DNA from: Altericroceibacterium spongiae
GTDB lineage: Bacteria > Pseudomonadota > Alphaproteobacteria > Sphingomonadales > Sphingomonadaceae
Assembly: GCF_003610805.1 (NCBI RefSeq)
Contig: NZ_RAPF01000006.1
Location: 1-64,000, forward strand
Reading direction: 5' to 3'
DNA: 64,000 bases
Part shown: piece by piece, positions 44,648 through 55,266 of the stretch
Numbering within the stretch: position 1 is the stretch's first letter
Layout: every line of letters begins with the position of its first letter
Position numbers and translations under genes: made by a program
The notes under the pieces: generated by a model
The model's input: only the letters and a program-made list of their open reading frames with translations
Database searches by the model: none
What the model was told of the DNA's origin: nothing

Positions 44648-47088
44648 TGAAGCTTCTTGCCGATAACGGCCAGCCGCCTATGGCTGACACGGTGCTGATT
44701 GCAGCGGCGGCGCTGGTCAGCGTTGCGCTGATTTTTCTGATTACCGGAAGCCTGTTAGTATCCGTTTCCTATGCTGGCGGGCTGGTCGTATTAGGACTCA
44801 TGGCGCTGGCTCTGCTCCGTCGACGGCCGGTGGTGCAGAGCGAAACGACTATGACTGCCGACTGGTCTGTTGCGCTTGTGGCCATGGAACAGGATGATCG
44901 TGCCATTGCTATTACCGATCGGGCAGGGCGCTTGATCTGCGCCAGTGCAAAGTTCGATGAATGGTTCGGATCGGCTCATGCCCCACCGCGGCTGCCGCTC
45001 AATCCGGAATCGGTTGAGGCTTTGTCGCGACTGGCCCGGTCCGCCTGGCGGGATGGACGCGATGGTGGCATCATTGTCGCTGGTGATAAAGGCAAGTGGG
45101 AGGCAGAAGCCGAACGGGCAGGGCGCAGTGACGAATATCTGGTTTGGCGTTTTACGTCGACTGCCAGGGATGACCCCAAAATCGTTATTTCACGTCGCCT
45201 GCGGGACAGTTTTGGCGAGATGATGTCCCATGCCGGGCTGGAACTGGCTGTAGTTGGTCCTGAGGGAGCGATCATAGCCGTCAATCAGGGTTTCGCCCGG
45301 CGTGCATGTGGCGATGAGTCGGCCAGTCTGGTTGGCCAGGATTTTGTTGCGCTTTTGCGTAGCGACGATCGGGAGCGGATCTATTACAGCCGCGAAGGGC
45401 GCGAAGGCAGTCCTCAAACGCTGGTGCAGGTACCACTAATCGATCCGTCAGATCCGGATACAGATACTGCACATGCAGCCAGTCTGATGCTGCTGCTCGA
45501 TACCGGTGTGGGAATTGGCGGCTGGGGCAGTGAGAATGCTGCGCAGGGAACGCAGCTTGAAGCTTTGCTTGGGCAATTGCCGCTTGGCCTCGCGATGGCG
45601 GATCGCGACGGGCGGTTTCTGTTCGCCAATCCCGCCTTCCGTCGGGCCTCCGGTGTAGAGAAGGCCGATTTACCGCCTTATCCGTCGGATCTCGTCGTAA
45701 AAGAAGACAAAGCGGCCATATCCGATGCGGTGCGCCGCTATGGGCAAGGTCTGGTCAATAGTGGCGATATGGCCATTCGTTTGCGGACTGAACCTGACGA
45801 ACCCGTTTCGCTGCGGCTCGCCGGTATTCGCGGCATGGGCGAGCCGGCGGTACTGCTTTGCCTGGCCGATACGACGGTAGAGAATCGGTTGCGCCGTCAG
45901 GTTGCGCAGGCAACCAAGATGCAGGCAGTCGGGCAGCTTGCCGGCGGCGTCGCTCATGATTTCAATAATGTGCTGACCGCGATCATTGGCTATTGCGATC
46001 TGATGTTGCTGCGTCACATTCCCGGCGATAGCGATTATGACGATATCCAGCAGATCAAAGCCAATTCCAACCGTGCGGCTTCACTGACACGGCAGCTTCT
46101 GGCTTTTTCTCGTCAGCAGACTTTGCAGCCCGAAGTGCTGCAATTACCTGATATCATTTCCGAAGTGTCGCAATTGCTGAAACGACTGCTCGGTGCCAAG
46201 ATCACGCTCGAAACGCATCACGATCGTGATCTTGGGCCGGTGCGCGCCGATCCGCGCCAGCTTGAGCAGGTTATTATCAATCTCGCAGTGAATGCCCGCG
46301 ATGCCATCCAGTCACAGGATAAGGCGGGCGAACATGCCACCGGTACACTGAGTTTTACGACTCACTGTGTCAGCGCTGCCGATATCCGCCGGATGCGCAG
46401 CGACATAATTCCCATCGGGGATTATACCGTGTTGATTGCTGAGGATACCGGGGGAGGGATACCGGCGGCCTATCTGCCGAAGATTTTTGAGCCTTTCTTC
46501 ACTACGAAAGAGCAGGGAAAGGGAACCGGTTTAGGCCTCTCCACCGTTTATGGCATCGTTAAGCAATCGGGTGGGTTTATTTTTGCGGATAATGTTCCCG
46601 GTTCGGACGGTAAGGCGCAAGGCGCGCGTTTTTTGATCTATCTGCCGGTCTACGAAGGTGGCGAAGCGGAGACTGATCCGGTGGTGGAATCGGAAGAGGC
46701 AAGCGAATGGTCGGGTGGTGGCCGTATCCTGCTCGTCGAGGATGAAAATATGGTGCGCGCCGTCGCTGAGAGGGCACTTGTCCGGCAAGGCTATACCGTT
46801 ATTTCAGCCGAGGATGGTGATGAAGGGCTTGAAATCGTCAGGGCTGGCGGGGAGCCGTTCGATCTGGTGGTCAGCGATGTGGTAATGCCGAGTATGGACG
46901 GGCCGGCCATGGCGCGTGAAATTCGCAAGCTCGCACCCGATTTACCGGTACTTTTTATGTCCGGTTACGCTGAGGAGCAGTTGCGCCGGGAAATCGACAT
47001 TGATGGAATGCATTTCATTCCCAAACCTTTTTCAGTTCAGCAGATTGCGGTCAAAGTGGGAGAAATTCTGCATGGCGGGCAAGGTTGA
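44647..47088 (+). CDS. cckA: Cell-cycle hybrid histidine kinase CckA
   Basis: This is an 813-residue membrane kinase that feeds phosphate, via ChpT, to CtrA and CpdR in alphaproteobacteria. Two N-terminal transmembrane segments (about 10-60) are followed by PAS-like regions. The phospho-His is His437 in GGVAHDFNNVLTAIIGYCDL. The ATP-binding N, G1 and G2 boxes are INLAVNARDAIQ, EDTGGGIPAAY and GKGTGLGLSTVYGIV. A C-terminal receiver domain carries Asp744 in LVVSDVVMPSMDG. The layout matches CckA. It lies one base into the DUF2062 stop and just ahead of recA. Confidence 0.92.
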   Translation: MKLLADNGQPPMADTVLIAAAALVSVALIFLITGSLLVSVSYAGGLVVLGLMALALLRRRPVVQSETTMTADWSVALVAMEQDDRAIAITDRAGRLICASAKFDEWFGSAHAPPRLPLNPESVEALSRLARSAWRDGRDGGIIVAGDKGKWEAEAERAGRSDEYLVWRFTSTARDDPKIVISRRLRDSFGEMMSHAGLELAVVGPEGAIIAVNQGFARRACGDESASLVGQDFVALLRSDDRERIYYSREGREGSPQTLVQVPLIDPSDPDTDTAHAASLMLLLDTGVGIGGWGSENAAQGTQLEALLGQLPLGLAMADRDGRFLFANPAFRRASGVEKADLPPYPSDLVVKEDKAAISDAVRRYGQGLVNSGDMAIRLRTEPDEPVSLRLAGIRGMGEPAVLLCLADTTVENRLRRQVAQATKMQAVGQLAGGVAHDFNNVLTAIIGYCDLMLLRHIPGDSDYDDIQQIKANSNRAASLTRQLLAFSRQQTLQPEVLQLPDIISEVSQLLKRLLGAKITLETHHDRDLGPVRADPRQLEQVIINLAVNARDAIQSQDKAGEHATGTLSFTTHCVSAADIRRMRSDIIPIGDYTVLIAEDTGGGIPAAYLPKIFEPFFTTKEQGKGTGLGLSTVYGIVKQSGGFIFADNVPGSDGKAQGARFLIYLPVYEGGEAETDPVVESEEASEWSGGGRILLVEDENMVRAVAERALVRQGYTVISAEDGDEGLEIVRAGGEPFDLVVSDVVMPSMDGPAMAREIRKLAPDLPVLFMSGYAEEQLRREIDIDGMHFIPKPFSVQQIAVKVGEILHGGQG

Positions 47089-47113
47089 TTCTGTCCTGAT
47101 GTGACACAATGGT

Positions 47114-47128
47114 GTTCTTCTCTTGTTC
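47114..47128. promoter_or_regulatory. LexA box ahead of recA
   Basis: GTTC-TTCTCTT-GTTC fits exactly the direct-repeat SOS box GTTC-N7-GTTC of alphaproteobacteria. It lies about 80 bp before the recA start. Confidence 0.85.
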
Positions 47129-47206
47129 TTTTGGAACAAATTGAGTACACAGCTTTCCAGTTGATGAATTGGGGCTCCCCCCTAGGAAACCGACGGAGGT
47201 CATGTC

Positions 47207-48277
47207 ATGGCTGCAAATCTCAAAGTGGTTGAAGCTAAGGAAAGCAACGTGGATCGTCAGAAAGCGCTCGATGCCGCACTTGCCCAGATAGACCGGGCCT
47301 TCGGCAAAGGGTCTGCCATGAAACTGGGCAGTCGCGAAGCCATGCAGATCGAATCGGTGTCCACGGGCTCGCTCGGTCTGGACATTGCGCTTGGTATTGG
47401 CGGATTGCCGCGGGGCCGGATTATCGAAATTTACGGGCCGGAAAGCTCGGGCAAGACGACACTGGCGTTACATGCCATTGCCGAGGCACAGAAGACAGGC
47501 GGTACGGCTGCTTTCGTCGATGCCGAACACGCGCTGGATCCTGTCTATGCCAAAGCGCTGGGCGTGGATATCGATGAACTGATCGTTTCGCAGCCTGATA
47601 CCGGGGAGCAGGCGCTCGAAATTACCGATACGCTGGTACGCTCCAATGCGATTGATGTGCTGGTCGTGGATTCGGTTGCCGCTCTTGTACCGCGCGCTGA
47701 AATCGAAGGCGAAATGGGGGATAGTCATGTCGGCCTTCAGGCCCGCTTGATGAGCCAGGCGCTGCGTAAGCTGACCGGTTCGATCAACCGCTCGCGCTGC
47801 ATGGTGATCTTTATCAATCAGGTCCGGATGAAGATCGGTGTGATGTACGGCAATCCCGAAACCACGACGGGTGGTAATGCTCTGAAGTTCTACGCTTCGG
47901 TTCGCCTTGATATTCGCCGTACCGGACAGATCAAGGATCGCGATGAAATTGTCGGCAATGCGACACGCGTGAAAGTAGTGAAAAATAAAGTGGCTCCCCC
48001 TTTCAAGCAGGTCGAATTCGACATCATGTATGGGGAAGGTATTTCCAAGATCGGGGAAATTCTTGATCTTGGTGTCAAAGCCGGTCTGGTCGAAAAGTCA
48101 GGAAGCTGGTTTTCCTACGATTCGATCCGGATCGGGCAGGGCCGCGAAAACGCCAAGAAATATCTGCGGGACAATCCGGAAGTCTGTGACAAGCTTGAAA
48201 ATGCTATCCGGGGTAAGACCGATGAGGTGGCCGAGGAAATGATGACCGGACCTGACAAGGATGATGGCGAAGACTGA
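47207..48277 (+). CDS. recA: Recombinase RecA
   Basis: This is a 356-residue ATP-dependent strand-exchange protein that also triggers LexA cleavage. Walker A is GPESSGKTT near residue 75, the catalytic base Glu lies in [13 protein letters not shown], Walker B is LVVDSVAAL near 150, and loop 2 follows [16 protein letters not shown]. The C-terminal tail is acidic (GPDKDDGED). ATG 47207 has GGAGG six bases upstream, preceded by the LexA box. Confidence 0.98.
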   Translation: MAANLKVVEAKESNVDRQKALDAALAQIDRAFGKGSAMKLGSREAMQIESVSTGSLGLDIALGIGGLPRGRIIEIYGPESSGKTTLALHAIAEAQKTGGTAAFVDAEHALDPVYAKALGVDIDELIVSQPDTGEQALEITDTLVRSNAIDVLVVDSVAALVPRAEIEGEMGDSHVGLQARLMSQALRKLTGSINRSRCMVIFINQVRMKIGVMYGNPETTTGGNALKFYASVRLDIRRTGQIKDRDEIVGNATRVKVVKNKVAPPFKQVEFDIMYGEGISKIGEILDLGVKAGLVEKSGSWFSYDSIRIGQGRENAKKYLRDNPEVCDKLENAIRGKTDEVAEEMMTGPDKDDGED

Positions 48278-48303
48278 TAGTGATTTGCAATATTGATTAA
48301 TGA

Positions 48304-48335
48304 GGGGGCAGAGCGTAACACTCTGCCCCCCTTTT
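48304..48335 (+). terminator. Rho-independent terminator after recA
   Basis: The ten-base stem GGGGGCAGAG / CTCTGCCCCC is followed by CTTTTC. Confidence 0.88.
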
Positions 48336-48357
48336 CTGTTGCAGGAAGTGATATCGC

Positions 48358-49188
48358 ATGCCGGATAAGAATGAATGGCAAGCACGGATGGGAGATAAAT
48401 GGGCGCAAGAATGGCAGCGCACCGATCTCAGTTTCTCCCGTCTTACACCGCATCTCCTCACGCGTATTGCCGGGCAGCCTTCTTCTCGCATTCTCGATAT
48501 TGGTTGCGGGGCAGGGGAAACGGCCATCGCTCTCGCCAAATCTCATCCGCAAATTAAGATTGTCGGTCTCGATATTTCCCCGAGCTTAATCGAAATTGCC
48601 CGTCAGCGTGCACGGGCAGAAGGCGCGAATGTCACTTTCGTCAACATGGATGCGTTGCGTTGGCAGGCAGAGGACGGCTTTGCACCCGATTTGCTTATCT
48701 CTCGCCATGGTGTGATGTTTTTCGACGATCCATCTTCAGCCTTCGGTCACCTTGCTGATGTTGCGGCTCCGGCAGCCAGGCTGGTTTTCTCCTGTTTTCG
48801 ATCCACCGATGAAAATCCTTTCTTCACAAAAATGAGTGAATTGCTGCCTGCTCCGGACAGGATGGTTACTGATCCGACCGCACCGGGGCCTTTCGCTTTT
48901 GCGGATAAGGATCGTGTTCGTTCGATTTTGCAGGACGGGGGCTGGGGCGATATCGCTTTCGAAGCCTATGACTATCCCGCTATCGCCGGGGAAGGTCGTG
49001 ATGCTGTTCTCGACGCAGTCACCTATTTCACTACGATCGGTCCGGCAGCACGCGCTATGGCGCAGATGGAAACAATGGAAAAAGAGCGATTACGTGAAGG
49101 GATTCGCGAAATTGCCATGAAAAACTGTTCTGACGGCATCGTTTCCCTGCCTGCGGCAGTCTGGATTGTCTCTGCGACAAAGCGATAG
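48358..49188 (+). CDS. Class I SAM-dependent methyltransferase
   Basis: This is a 276-residue methyltransferase of the UbiE/trans-aconitate type. Motif I ILDIGCGAGETAIALAKSHP is near residue 42, post-I IVGLDISPSL near 66, and motif II LLISRHGVMFFDDP near 116. The short N-terminal cap WQARMGDKWAQEW and a C-terminal domain with several aromatic residues fit a small-molecule enzyme. The substrate is unknown. GCAGGAAG lies about 10 bases before the ATG. It lies between the recA terminator and alaS. Confidence 0.82.
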   Translation: MPDKNEWQARMGDKWAQEWQRTDLSFSRLTPHLLTRIAGQPSSRILDIGCGAGETAIALAKSHPQIKIVGLDISPSLIEIARQRARAEGANVTFVNMDALRWQAEDGFAPDLLISRHGVMFFDDPSSAFGHLADVAAPAARLVFSCFRSTDENPFFTKMSELLPAPDRMVTDPTAPGPFAFADKDRVRSILQDGGWGDIAFEAYDYPAIAGEGRDAVLDAVTYFTTIGPAARAMAQMETMEKERLREGIREIAMKNCSDGIVSLPAAVWIVSATKR

Positions 49189-49288
49189 AGGCCAATTTGC
49201 GGCAGTCTTTCGTCTGATCGGGAGAATTGGTGAGCCTAAGCGGTCAAATCCGCTTGTCCTGGGCGGCTCCACCGCCTAATTCCGCCCC

Positions 49289-51958
49289 ATGTACTCGACG
49301 AACGACATCCGCAGCGCCTTTCTCGATTATTTCGCCTCGCAAGGCCATGAGAAAGTGCCGTCCGCTCCGCTGGTCCCGTATAACGACCCGTCCCTGATGT
49401 TTGTGAACGCGGGCATGGTCCCGTTCAAGAATGTTTTTACCGGTCTGGAAAATCCACCGGCGCCGCGAGCTACCACCTCGCAGAAATGCGTGCGCGCCGG
49501 GGGCAAGCATAATGACCTCGATAATGTAGGGTATACCGCACGCCATCTGACATTCTTTGAAATGCTCGGCAATTTCAGTTTTGGCGACTATTTCAAGGAA
49601 CAGGCAATTTCCCATGCCTGGCATGTTGTAACCAAAGAGTTCGGTCTCGATCCGTCACGCCTGCTTGTGACAATCTATCACACGGATGATGAAGCTTTCG
49701 ATCTTTGGCGCAAGATTGCGGGTTTGCCGGAAGACCGGATTATTCGCATTGCCACTAAGGATAATTTTTGGGTCATGGGATCGGATGGTCCATGCGGTCC
49801 GTGTTCGGAAATTTTTTGGGATTATGGCCCTGACGTTGCCGGTGGTCCGCCGGGATCACCAGAAGAAGACGGTGATCGCTTCGTCGAAATCTGGAATCTG
49901 GTTTTTATGCAGCATTTGCAGGCCAATGACGAAATTGTCAGCGACCTGCCGCATCCCAGTATCGATACCGGCATGGGACTCGAGCGGATTGCATCAGTGT
50001 TGCAGGGGCGCCAGAACGTTTTCGATATCGATACATTCCGCAATCTGATTTCTGCGAGTGAGGATCTGACCGCAACTCGTGCGGAAGGAGAGCAGCGCGC
50101 CAGCCATCAGGTAATTGCCGATCATTTGCGCTCGACCAGTTTCCTCATCACCGATGGCGTTCTGCCTTCTAATGAGGGACGTGGGTATGTCCTGCGTCGG
50201 ATCATGCGCCGCGCCATGCGCCACGCCCATCTTCTGGGGGCAAAGGACCCCTTGATGCATCGTCTGGTGCCGGCGCTCATCACTGAGATGGGGCAGGCCT
50301 ATCCGGATCTTACCCGTGCACAACCGTTGATTCAGGAAGTGCTGGAGCGTGAAGAAACCCGTTTCCGGCAGACGCTGGAAAAGGGTCTGCGTCTGCTCGA
50401 TGAAGAAACGCGCGGCATGGCTGACGGGTCGGCTTTGCCCGGTGAAACCGCATTCAAGCTCTACGATACTTATGGCTTCCCATACGATTTGACGGTCGAC
50501 GCACTGCGTGAACGTGGCCTTGATGTTGATCGTGAAGGATTCGATGCCGCTATGGCGCAGCAGAAAGCTGCGGCGCGCGCAGCGTGGAAGGGTTCCGGCG
50601 CGGCTGCCGATAGTGAAGTCTGGTTCGATATTGCCGATCGCGAAGGCGCTACTGAGTTCACCGGCTATTCTGCTACGGCGGGCGATGGCCATGTGGTTGC
50701 GCTGGTCGTTGACGGCAAGGAAGTGGACAGTGCGGAGGCAGGGCAGAAAGTTACCCTGCTGACCAACCAGACGCCTTTTTATGGCGAAAGCGGCGGTCAG
50801 ATGGGCGATACGGGCCTCGTCACCGGTGACAAAGGGCTGCGGATCGCAATTACCGATACGACCAAACCGCTGGGCCGGTTGCATGCGCATCATGGTGTGA
50901 TCGAAGAAGGGGGCATTGCAAAAGGCGATACGGTGCATCTTGCTGTCGATGCAGAGAGGCGGGATCGTATTCGGGCCAACCATTCGGCCACTCACCTTGT
51001 CCATGCGGCCTTGCGTAATCGTCTTGGCGATCATGTTACGCAAAAAGGGTCTCTGGTGGCAGAAGACCGTCTGCGTTTCGATTTCTCGCATCCCAAACCG
51101 CTGACGGTGGAGGACATTGCGGCTATCGAAGCCGAAGTGAACGAAGAAATCCGTCATAATGAAGATGTTAATACGCGTCTGATGAGCCCGGATGACGCTA
51201 TCGAAGCTGGTGCCATGGCGCTTTTCGGTGAAAAATATGGCGAGGAAGTGCGTGTTCTTTCCATGGGGCGCAGCAACTGGAACGGTTCGGGGAAAAATTA
51301 TTCGATCGAGCTGTGCGGTGGTACGCATGTTCGTGCAACGGGCGATATCGGCCTGTTCCGTATCATTTCCGACAGTGCCGTATCGTCCGGCGTTCGTCGT
51401 ATCGAAGCACTGACCGGTGAGGCTGCAAGGCAATGGCTGGTGGAGCGTGAAGAGGCGCTCAAATCGATCGCCGGGGTGCTGAAGACCACCCCAGAGGACG
51501 CTGAGGCCCGCGCTAGCGCTTTGGTAGAGGAGCGTAAGCGGCTCGAAAAGGAACTGGCCGAAGCGAAGAAGCAACTGGCTCTTGGCGGCGGTAGTGCGGC
51601 CGATGCATCAAAAGATGAGAATATTGGCGGCGTCACTTTCTCGGGCCAGGTGCTTCAGGGTCTCAATCCGAAGGATCTGCGCGGTCTGCTTGACGATGCG
51701 AAAAAGCGTATGGGCTCCGGTGTTGCCGCTATTGTGGCAGTCAATGATGGCCGTGCTGCCTTTGCCGTGGCGGTGACTGACGATCTGACCGATCGCTTCG
51801 ATGCGGTTGCTCTGGTGCGTGCGGGTGTAGCTGCACTGGGCGGTAAGGGCGGCGGTGGCCGCCCCGATATGGCGCAGGGTGGCGGACCGGAAGGTTCGAA
51901 GGCTGACGATGCGCTGGCTGCAGTTAAGGCAGAGCTGGCCGGCGAAAAGGTGAGTTGA
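49289..51958 (+). CDS. alaS: Alanyl-tRNA synthetase
   Basis: This is an 889-residue class II synthetase. The N-terminal catalytic domain carries [15 protein letters not shown] and the charged region [19 protein letters not shown]. The editing domain zinc-site [11 protein letters not shown] lies near residue 565, with [13 protein letters not shown] near 670. A C-terminal coiled coil and C-Ala domain follow, ending in a Gly-rich [16 protein letters not shown]. The 100-bp leader holds two short hairpins, AGCGG/CCGCT and GGCGG/CCGCC. No SD is visible immediately before the ATG, so initiation may depend on that structure or on an unrecognised site. Confidence 0.97.
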   Translation: MYSTNDIRSAFLDYFASQGHEKVPSAPLVPYNDPSLMFVNAGMVPFKNVFTGLENPPAPRATTSQKCVRAGGKHNDLDNVGYTARHLTFFEMLGNFSFGDYFKEQAISHAWHVVTKEFGLDPSRLLVTIYHTDDEAFDLWRKIAGLPEDRIIRIATKDNFWVMGSDGPCGPCSEIFWDYGPDVAGGPPGSPEEDGDRFVEIWNLVFMQHLQANDEIVSDLPHPSIDTGMGLERIASVLQGRQNVFDIDTFRNLISASEDLTATRAEGEQRASHQVIADHLRSTSFLITDGVLPSNEGRGYVLRRIMRRAMRHAHLLGAKDPLMHRLVPALITEMGQAYPDLTRAQPLIQEVLEREETRFRQTLEKGLRLLDEETRGMADGSALPGETAFKLYDTYGFPYDLTVDALRERGLDVDREGFDAAMAQQKAAARAAWKGSGAAADSEVWFDIADREGATEFTGYSATAGDGHVVALVVDGKEVDSAEAGQKVTLLTNQTPFYGESGGQMGDTGLVTGDKGLRIAITDTTKPLGRLHAHHGVIEEGGIAKGDTVHLAVDAERRDRIRANHSATHLVHAALRNRLGDHVTQKGSLVAEDRLRFDFSHPKPLTVEDIAAIEAEVNEEIRHNEDVNTRLMSPDDAIEAGAMALFGEKYGEEVRVLSMGRSNWNGSGKNYSIELCGGTHVRATGDIGLFRIISDSAVSSGVRRIEALTGEAARQWLVEREEALKSIAGVLKTTPEDAEARASALVEERKRLEKELAEAKKQLALGGGSAADASKDENIGGVTFSGQVLQGLNPKDLRGLLDDAKKRMGSGVAAIVAVNDGRAAFAVAVTDDLTDRFDAVALVRAGVAALGGKGGGGRPDMAQGGGPEGSKADDALAAVKAELAGEKVS

Positions 51959-51982
51959 TTTCAACCCGGCTTCTCTATGGAG

Positions 51983-52019
51983 AAAAAAGCCCGGCTCTGA
52001 AGAGGAGCCGGGCTTTTTT
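51983..52019. terminator. Bidirectional terminator after alaS
   Basis: The 15-base stem AAAAAAGCCCGGCTC / GAGCCGGGCTTTTTT has A and T shoulders on both sides. It serves alaS and the converging antiporter gene. Confidence 0.92.
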
Positions 52020-52028
52020 ATAACGGAA

Positions 52029-53795
52029 TCAGGCGCTGTCTGCTGTTCTGGTCCGCAATTGCGGTGTGTAATCCAGCTCTCCGCCTTCCTGAATACTCTT
52101 GCGGAATTCATCTCGTTTGGCGTGGATCGATGCGATCACCGGACCGACCGCCACTCCCAGATCGACCAGCACCGCTTCGGAAAGCTGGAGCGAGGCTTCC
52201 AGCGTTTCGGGCACGGCATGTGTTGCGCCATTGCGATAGAGTTCGGCTGCATGGGCACCATCACGTGCACGGGCAATAACCGGCAAGTCGGGATAGTTAT
52301 TGCGCAGTTTACGGGTCAGTTGCTGCGCCAGAACCGGTTCGTCCATCGTCAGGATGACTGCCGGTGCGGTATCGATTTCCAGCTTGCTCAAAGCATCATT
52401 GCGTGAAGCATTGCCAAACACAGCATTGTACCCTTCCCGCTTGGCCTGTTCCACCATATCGGAATCGAAATCGATGGCTACATAGGGCTTGTCATGGGAT
52501 GCGAGCATATCGGCTACTAACCGGCCGACACGCCCGAAACCGACAATGATGACACGATGGGTGCTTTCATCGTCCCTGAACTCCGACAGATCGGGAGAAG
52601 GCTCGACCCTCTTGGCTACCAATCGGCCGAGCAGGGCGAGAAGGGGCGTGATGGTAAGGCCAATGGCGGTGACGATTTGCCAGAATTGTGCTGTTCCGGG
52701 CTGGATCAGCATAGCTTGCGCAGCTGCAGCCAGCACGATGAGCGTCGTTTCCGAGGGGCTGGACATGAGAATACCAGTCTCGGTGGCGGTGCCGCGGCGC
52801 GCGCCCATCAGGCGCAGGAGGATACCTGTCACCAAGGCTTTGAGCGCCAGAACCGACACTACGGCGATGGCGATGGGAGCGAGGTTGTTCCAGATGGTGG
52901 CCAGATCAATACCCATGCCGACGGTAAGCAGAAAAATCCCGAGTGCGAGGCCCTTGAAGGGCTCCATGATACTTTCGACTTCATTGTGATATTCGGTCTC
53001 GGCAATCAGCAAGCCGGCGATCAGTGCCCCCACGATAGGCGAAAGGCCCACAGCCGAGGTGGCAAGGCTGGAGCCGATGACTACGAGTAGCGATGCGGCG
53101 AGAAAGACTTCGGGGCTCTTGGTTCGCGCTGCCTGAGCGAATAGACGGGGCAGGGCATAGCGACCGACGATCATCATTGCAGCGACGACAGCCAGACCCA
53201 TCCATAGCGTATCCACCAGACCTTCCAGTCCACCGGCATCGGCATAAGGGGCCAGGGCGCCGAGCAGGAAAATAATCGGCACAATGGCGATATCTTCGAA
53301 CAAAAGCATGGAAAGGGCCGCACGGCCGACAGGGCTTTGTGTGCCGGACATTGGCAGGACCAGCGCTGTGGAGGAGAGGGCCAGAGCGAGTCCAAGCCCG
53401 AGAGCCCCCGTCCAATACTGGCCGAGCATACACAGCATGGCCGTTATCAGCATTGAGATCGTCAGCAATTCGAGCGCACCGAGGCCGAAAACCAGTTTTC
53501 GCATGGCCCACAGACGATTGAAGGACAGTTCCAGCCCGATAGTGAAAAGGAGAAGGATAATGCCGAATTCAGCGAAGGGATCGAGCGCCTCGGGTTCGCT
53601 GATCGTGACATGGACGAGCCACGGATAATCCAGCACCATCCGGCCAAGGCCGTAGGGGCCGACCAGCAGGCCGACCAGAATGAAACCGATAATAGGCGTG
53701 ATACGAAAACGGGCGAAAAGCGGGATCACAATGCCGGCTGCGCCAAGAATGACCAGCGCATCGGACAGGACAGAGGAATTGAGTTCGCCGTGCAT
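52029..53795 (-). CDS. CPA2 cation:proton antiporter with TrkA-N domain (KefB/YbaL-like)
   Basis: This is a 588-residue protein. About 12 hydrophobic helices (residues 10-385) include the antiporter segment LALALSSTALVLPML-type (seen as LALALSSTALVLPMSGTQS) near 140. A soluble TrkA-N (RCK) domain near 405-530 has the NAD-binding motif VIIVGFGRVGRLVADMLASH. Such proteins exchange K+ or Na+ for H+ under nucleotide or thiol control. The C-terminus resembles YbaL/KefB. It converges on alaS at a shared terminator. Confidence 0.9.
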   Translation of the reverse strand: MHGELNSSVLSDALVILGAAGIVIPLFARFRITPIIGFILVGLLVGPYGLGRMVLDYPWLVHVTISEPEALDPFAEFGIILLLFTIGLELSFNRLWAMRKLVFGLGALELLTISMLITAMLCMLGQYWTGALGLGLALALSSTALVLPMSGTQSPVGRAALSMLLFEDIAIVPIIFLLGALAPYADAGGLEGLVDTLWMGLAVVAAMMIVGRYALPRLFAQAARTKSPEVFLAASLLVVIGSSLATSAVGLSPIVGALIAGLLIAETEYHNEVESIMEPFKGLALGIFLLTVGMGIDLATIWNNLAPIAIAVVSVLALKALVTGILLRLMGARRGTATETGILMSSPSETTLIVLAAAAQAMLIQPGTAQFWQIVTAIGLTITPLLALLGRLVAKRVEPSPDLSEFRDDESTHRVIIVGFGRVGRLVADMLASHDKPYVAIDFDSDMVEQAKREGYNAVFGNASRNDALSKLEIDTAPAVILTMDEPVLAQQLTRKLRNNYPDLPVIARARDGAHAAELYRNGATHAVPETLEASLQLSEAVLVDLGVAVGPVIASIHAKRDEFRKSIQEGGELDYTPQLRTRTADSA

Positions 53796-54059
53796 ATATT
53801 TTCTTTGTCATTCCATTGTGATCGGGTTCATTATCCGGGAGACGTATTATGCTATCGGATGTCGAGCGGAAACCGGGCTTGTCTGGTTATGCAAAATGTC
53901 TGCCCCGTTGTGGTGAGGCAAGCCCCTTTGGGTGATCTGCTCACAAGGTGCGATACAGAATGGGTTTAAACAGGTTTTTCCGGCCCGATCCCGACAGAGC
54001 TTTAAACAAGCGCAGCAGGCGGGCATGAATTTTACGTTCTTCCGGCTCGCCCTTAAGCT

Positions 54060-55154
54060 TTATTTCGCAGATGTCAGCCTTTTGGCCAGAATACGGGCAA
54101 GGAAAGGGGAAAGAATAACGACCAGAATAAGGCGGGTCATCTGCATCGACATGACCAGCGGCACATCGACATTGCTGGTCGCAGCGATAATGGCGATCGA
54201 GTCTGCCCCTCCCGGGCTCGTTGCCAGATAGGCGCTTAACGGGTCGACATCGAGCAAAAAGACCAGTGCGAGCGCAAGCAAAGCGCAGAATAACAACAGT
54301 AACGCGGTGGATAGCATGATCGCGGGCAGGGCTCGCGAGACATGGCGCAGAACCTGCCGTGTAAAACCGAGACCGATCCGCCAGCCGATTATGAGATAGG
54401 CGGGGATGAGCAGCCAGATCGGCATCGTGACATTCAGAAAACCTGCCAGTTTCAGGCTGCCCATTACCAGAAGCGGGCCAAGTAAGGCACCTGCGGGAAT
54501 ACGCAGAAACACGGCTATGCTGGCTGCAGCTGTGGCGATTAGCATGGCAACTGAGATATGCAGAAAAGAAGAAACCTGATCGGGATCGATATCGGATGGG
54601 ACATTTCCCGTAGCGTGAACAACCAGTGTGGTAATGATCGATGCCAGTCCGGCGACTGCCATGGCACGGACATATTGCATGAAGGCAACGAGCCTCGGGT
54701 CGGCCCCGAATTCTTCGGACATTAGCGTCATGGCGCTGGCTGCACCGGCAGAGCTGCCCCACAGAGCAGTGGTTCCGGGCAAGATTTCCATTCGCGCCAG
54801 AATATAGCCGACCAGAGAGGTCACGCCGATAGTAGCCAGAATGATTCCCAACAGCAGAGGAGCCTGCTGAATAAAGGCAGCCATGGCATTTGCAGAAAGA
54901 CTCTCAGCAATCAGGCAGCCGATAACGACCTGGGCAAAGATATGCGACCGCTCAGGTAAACTCAGCCTGATTCCCTTGAGGGCAAGTGTTACAGCGGCGA
55001 TCATGGAACCGAGCAACAAAGCCGCGGGAACGTGAAGCGCCATAAAGATAGCGCATATCAGGGCTGACGTGCCTGCCAGCACGATCCAGCGCACTATGTA
55101 AGGCAGTCGCGTCAATGCCGTTGGTTGAGGCAGGTCGGCGGGCGTTTCAGGCAT
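54060..55154 (-). CDS. AbrB-family (PF05145) putative transport protein
   Basis: This is a 364-residue membrane protein with about ten helices arranged as two similar halves. The conserved segments PGTTALWGSSAGAASAMTLM near residue 125 and LATSPGGADSIAIIAATSN near 310 are the duplicated family signature. The family has been called 'ammonia monooxygenase' in databases, but that name is not supported by its biology; a transport role is inferred. It is divergent from the PerM gene with a 112-bp gap. Confidence 0.8.
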   Translation of the reverse strand: MPETPADLPQPTALTRLPYIVRWIVLAGTSALICAIFMALHVPAALLLGSMIAAVTLALKGIRLSLPERSHIFAQVVIGCLIAESLSANAMAAFIQQAPLLLGIILATIGVTSLVGYILARMEILPGTTALWGSSAGAASAMTLMSEEFGADPRLVAFMQYVRAMAVAGLASIITTLVVHATGNVPSDIDPDQVSSFLHISVAMLIATAAASIAVFLRIPAGALLGPLLVMGSLKLAGFLNVTMPIWLLIPAYLIIGWRIGLGFTRQVLRHVSRALPAIMLSTALLLLFCALLALALVFLLDVDPLSAYLATSPGGADSIAIIAATSNVDVPLVMSMQMTRLILVVILSPFLARILAKRLTSAK

Positions 55155-55266
55155 TCACGGTCCGGTTTCTCGCGACGGGCGGATAGATTGTCCATATGGC
55201 AGCTTTGCAAATTGTGCCACAACAGGATGGAGAAACAGGGCGGGCCATCTCGTCGGGGAATAATCT

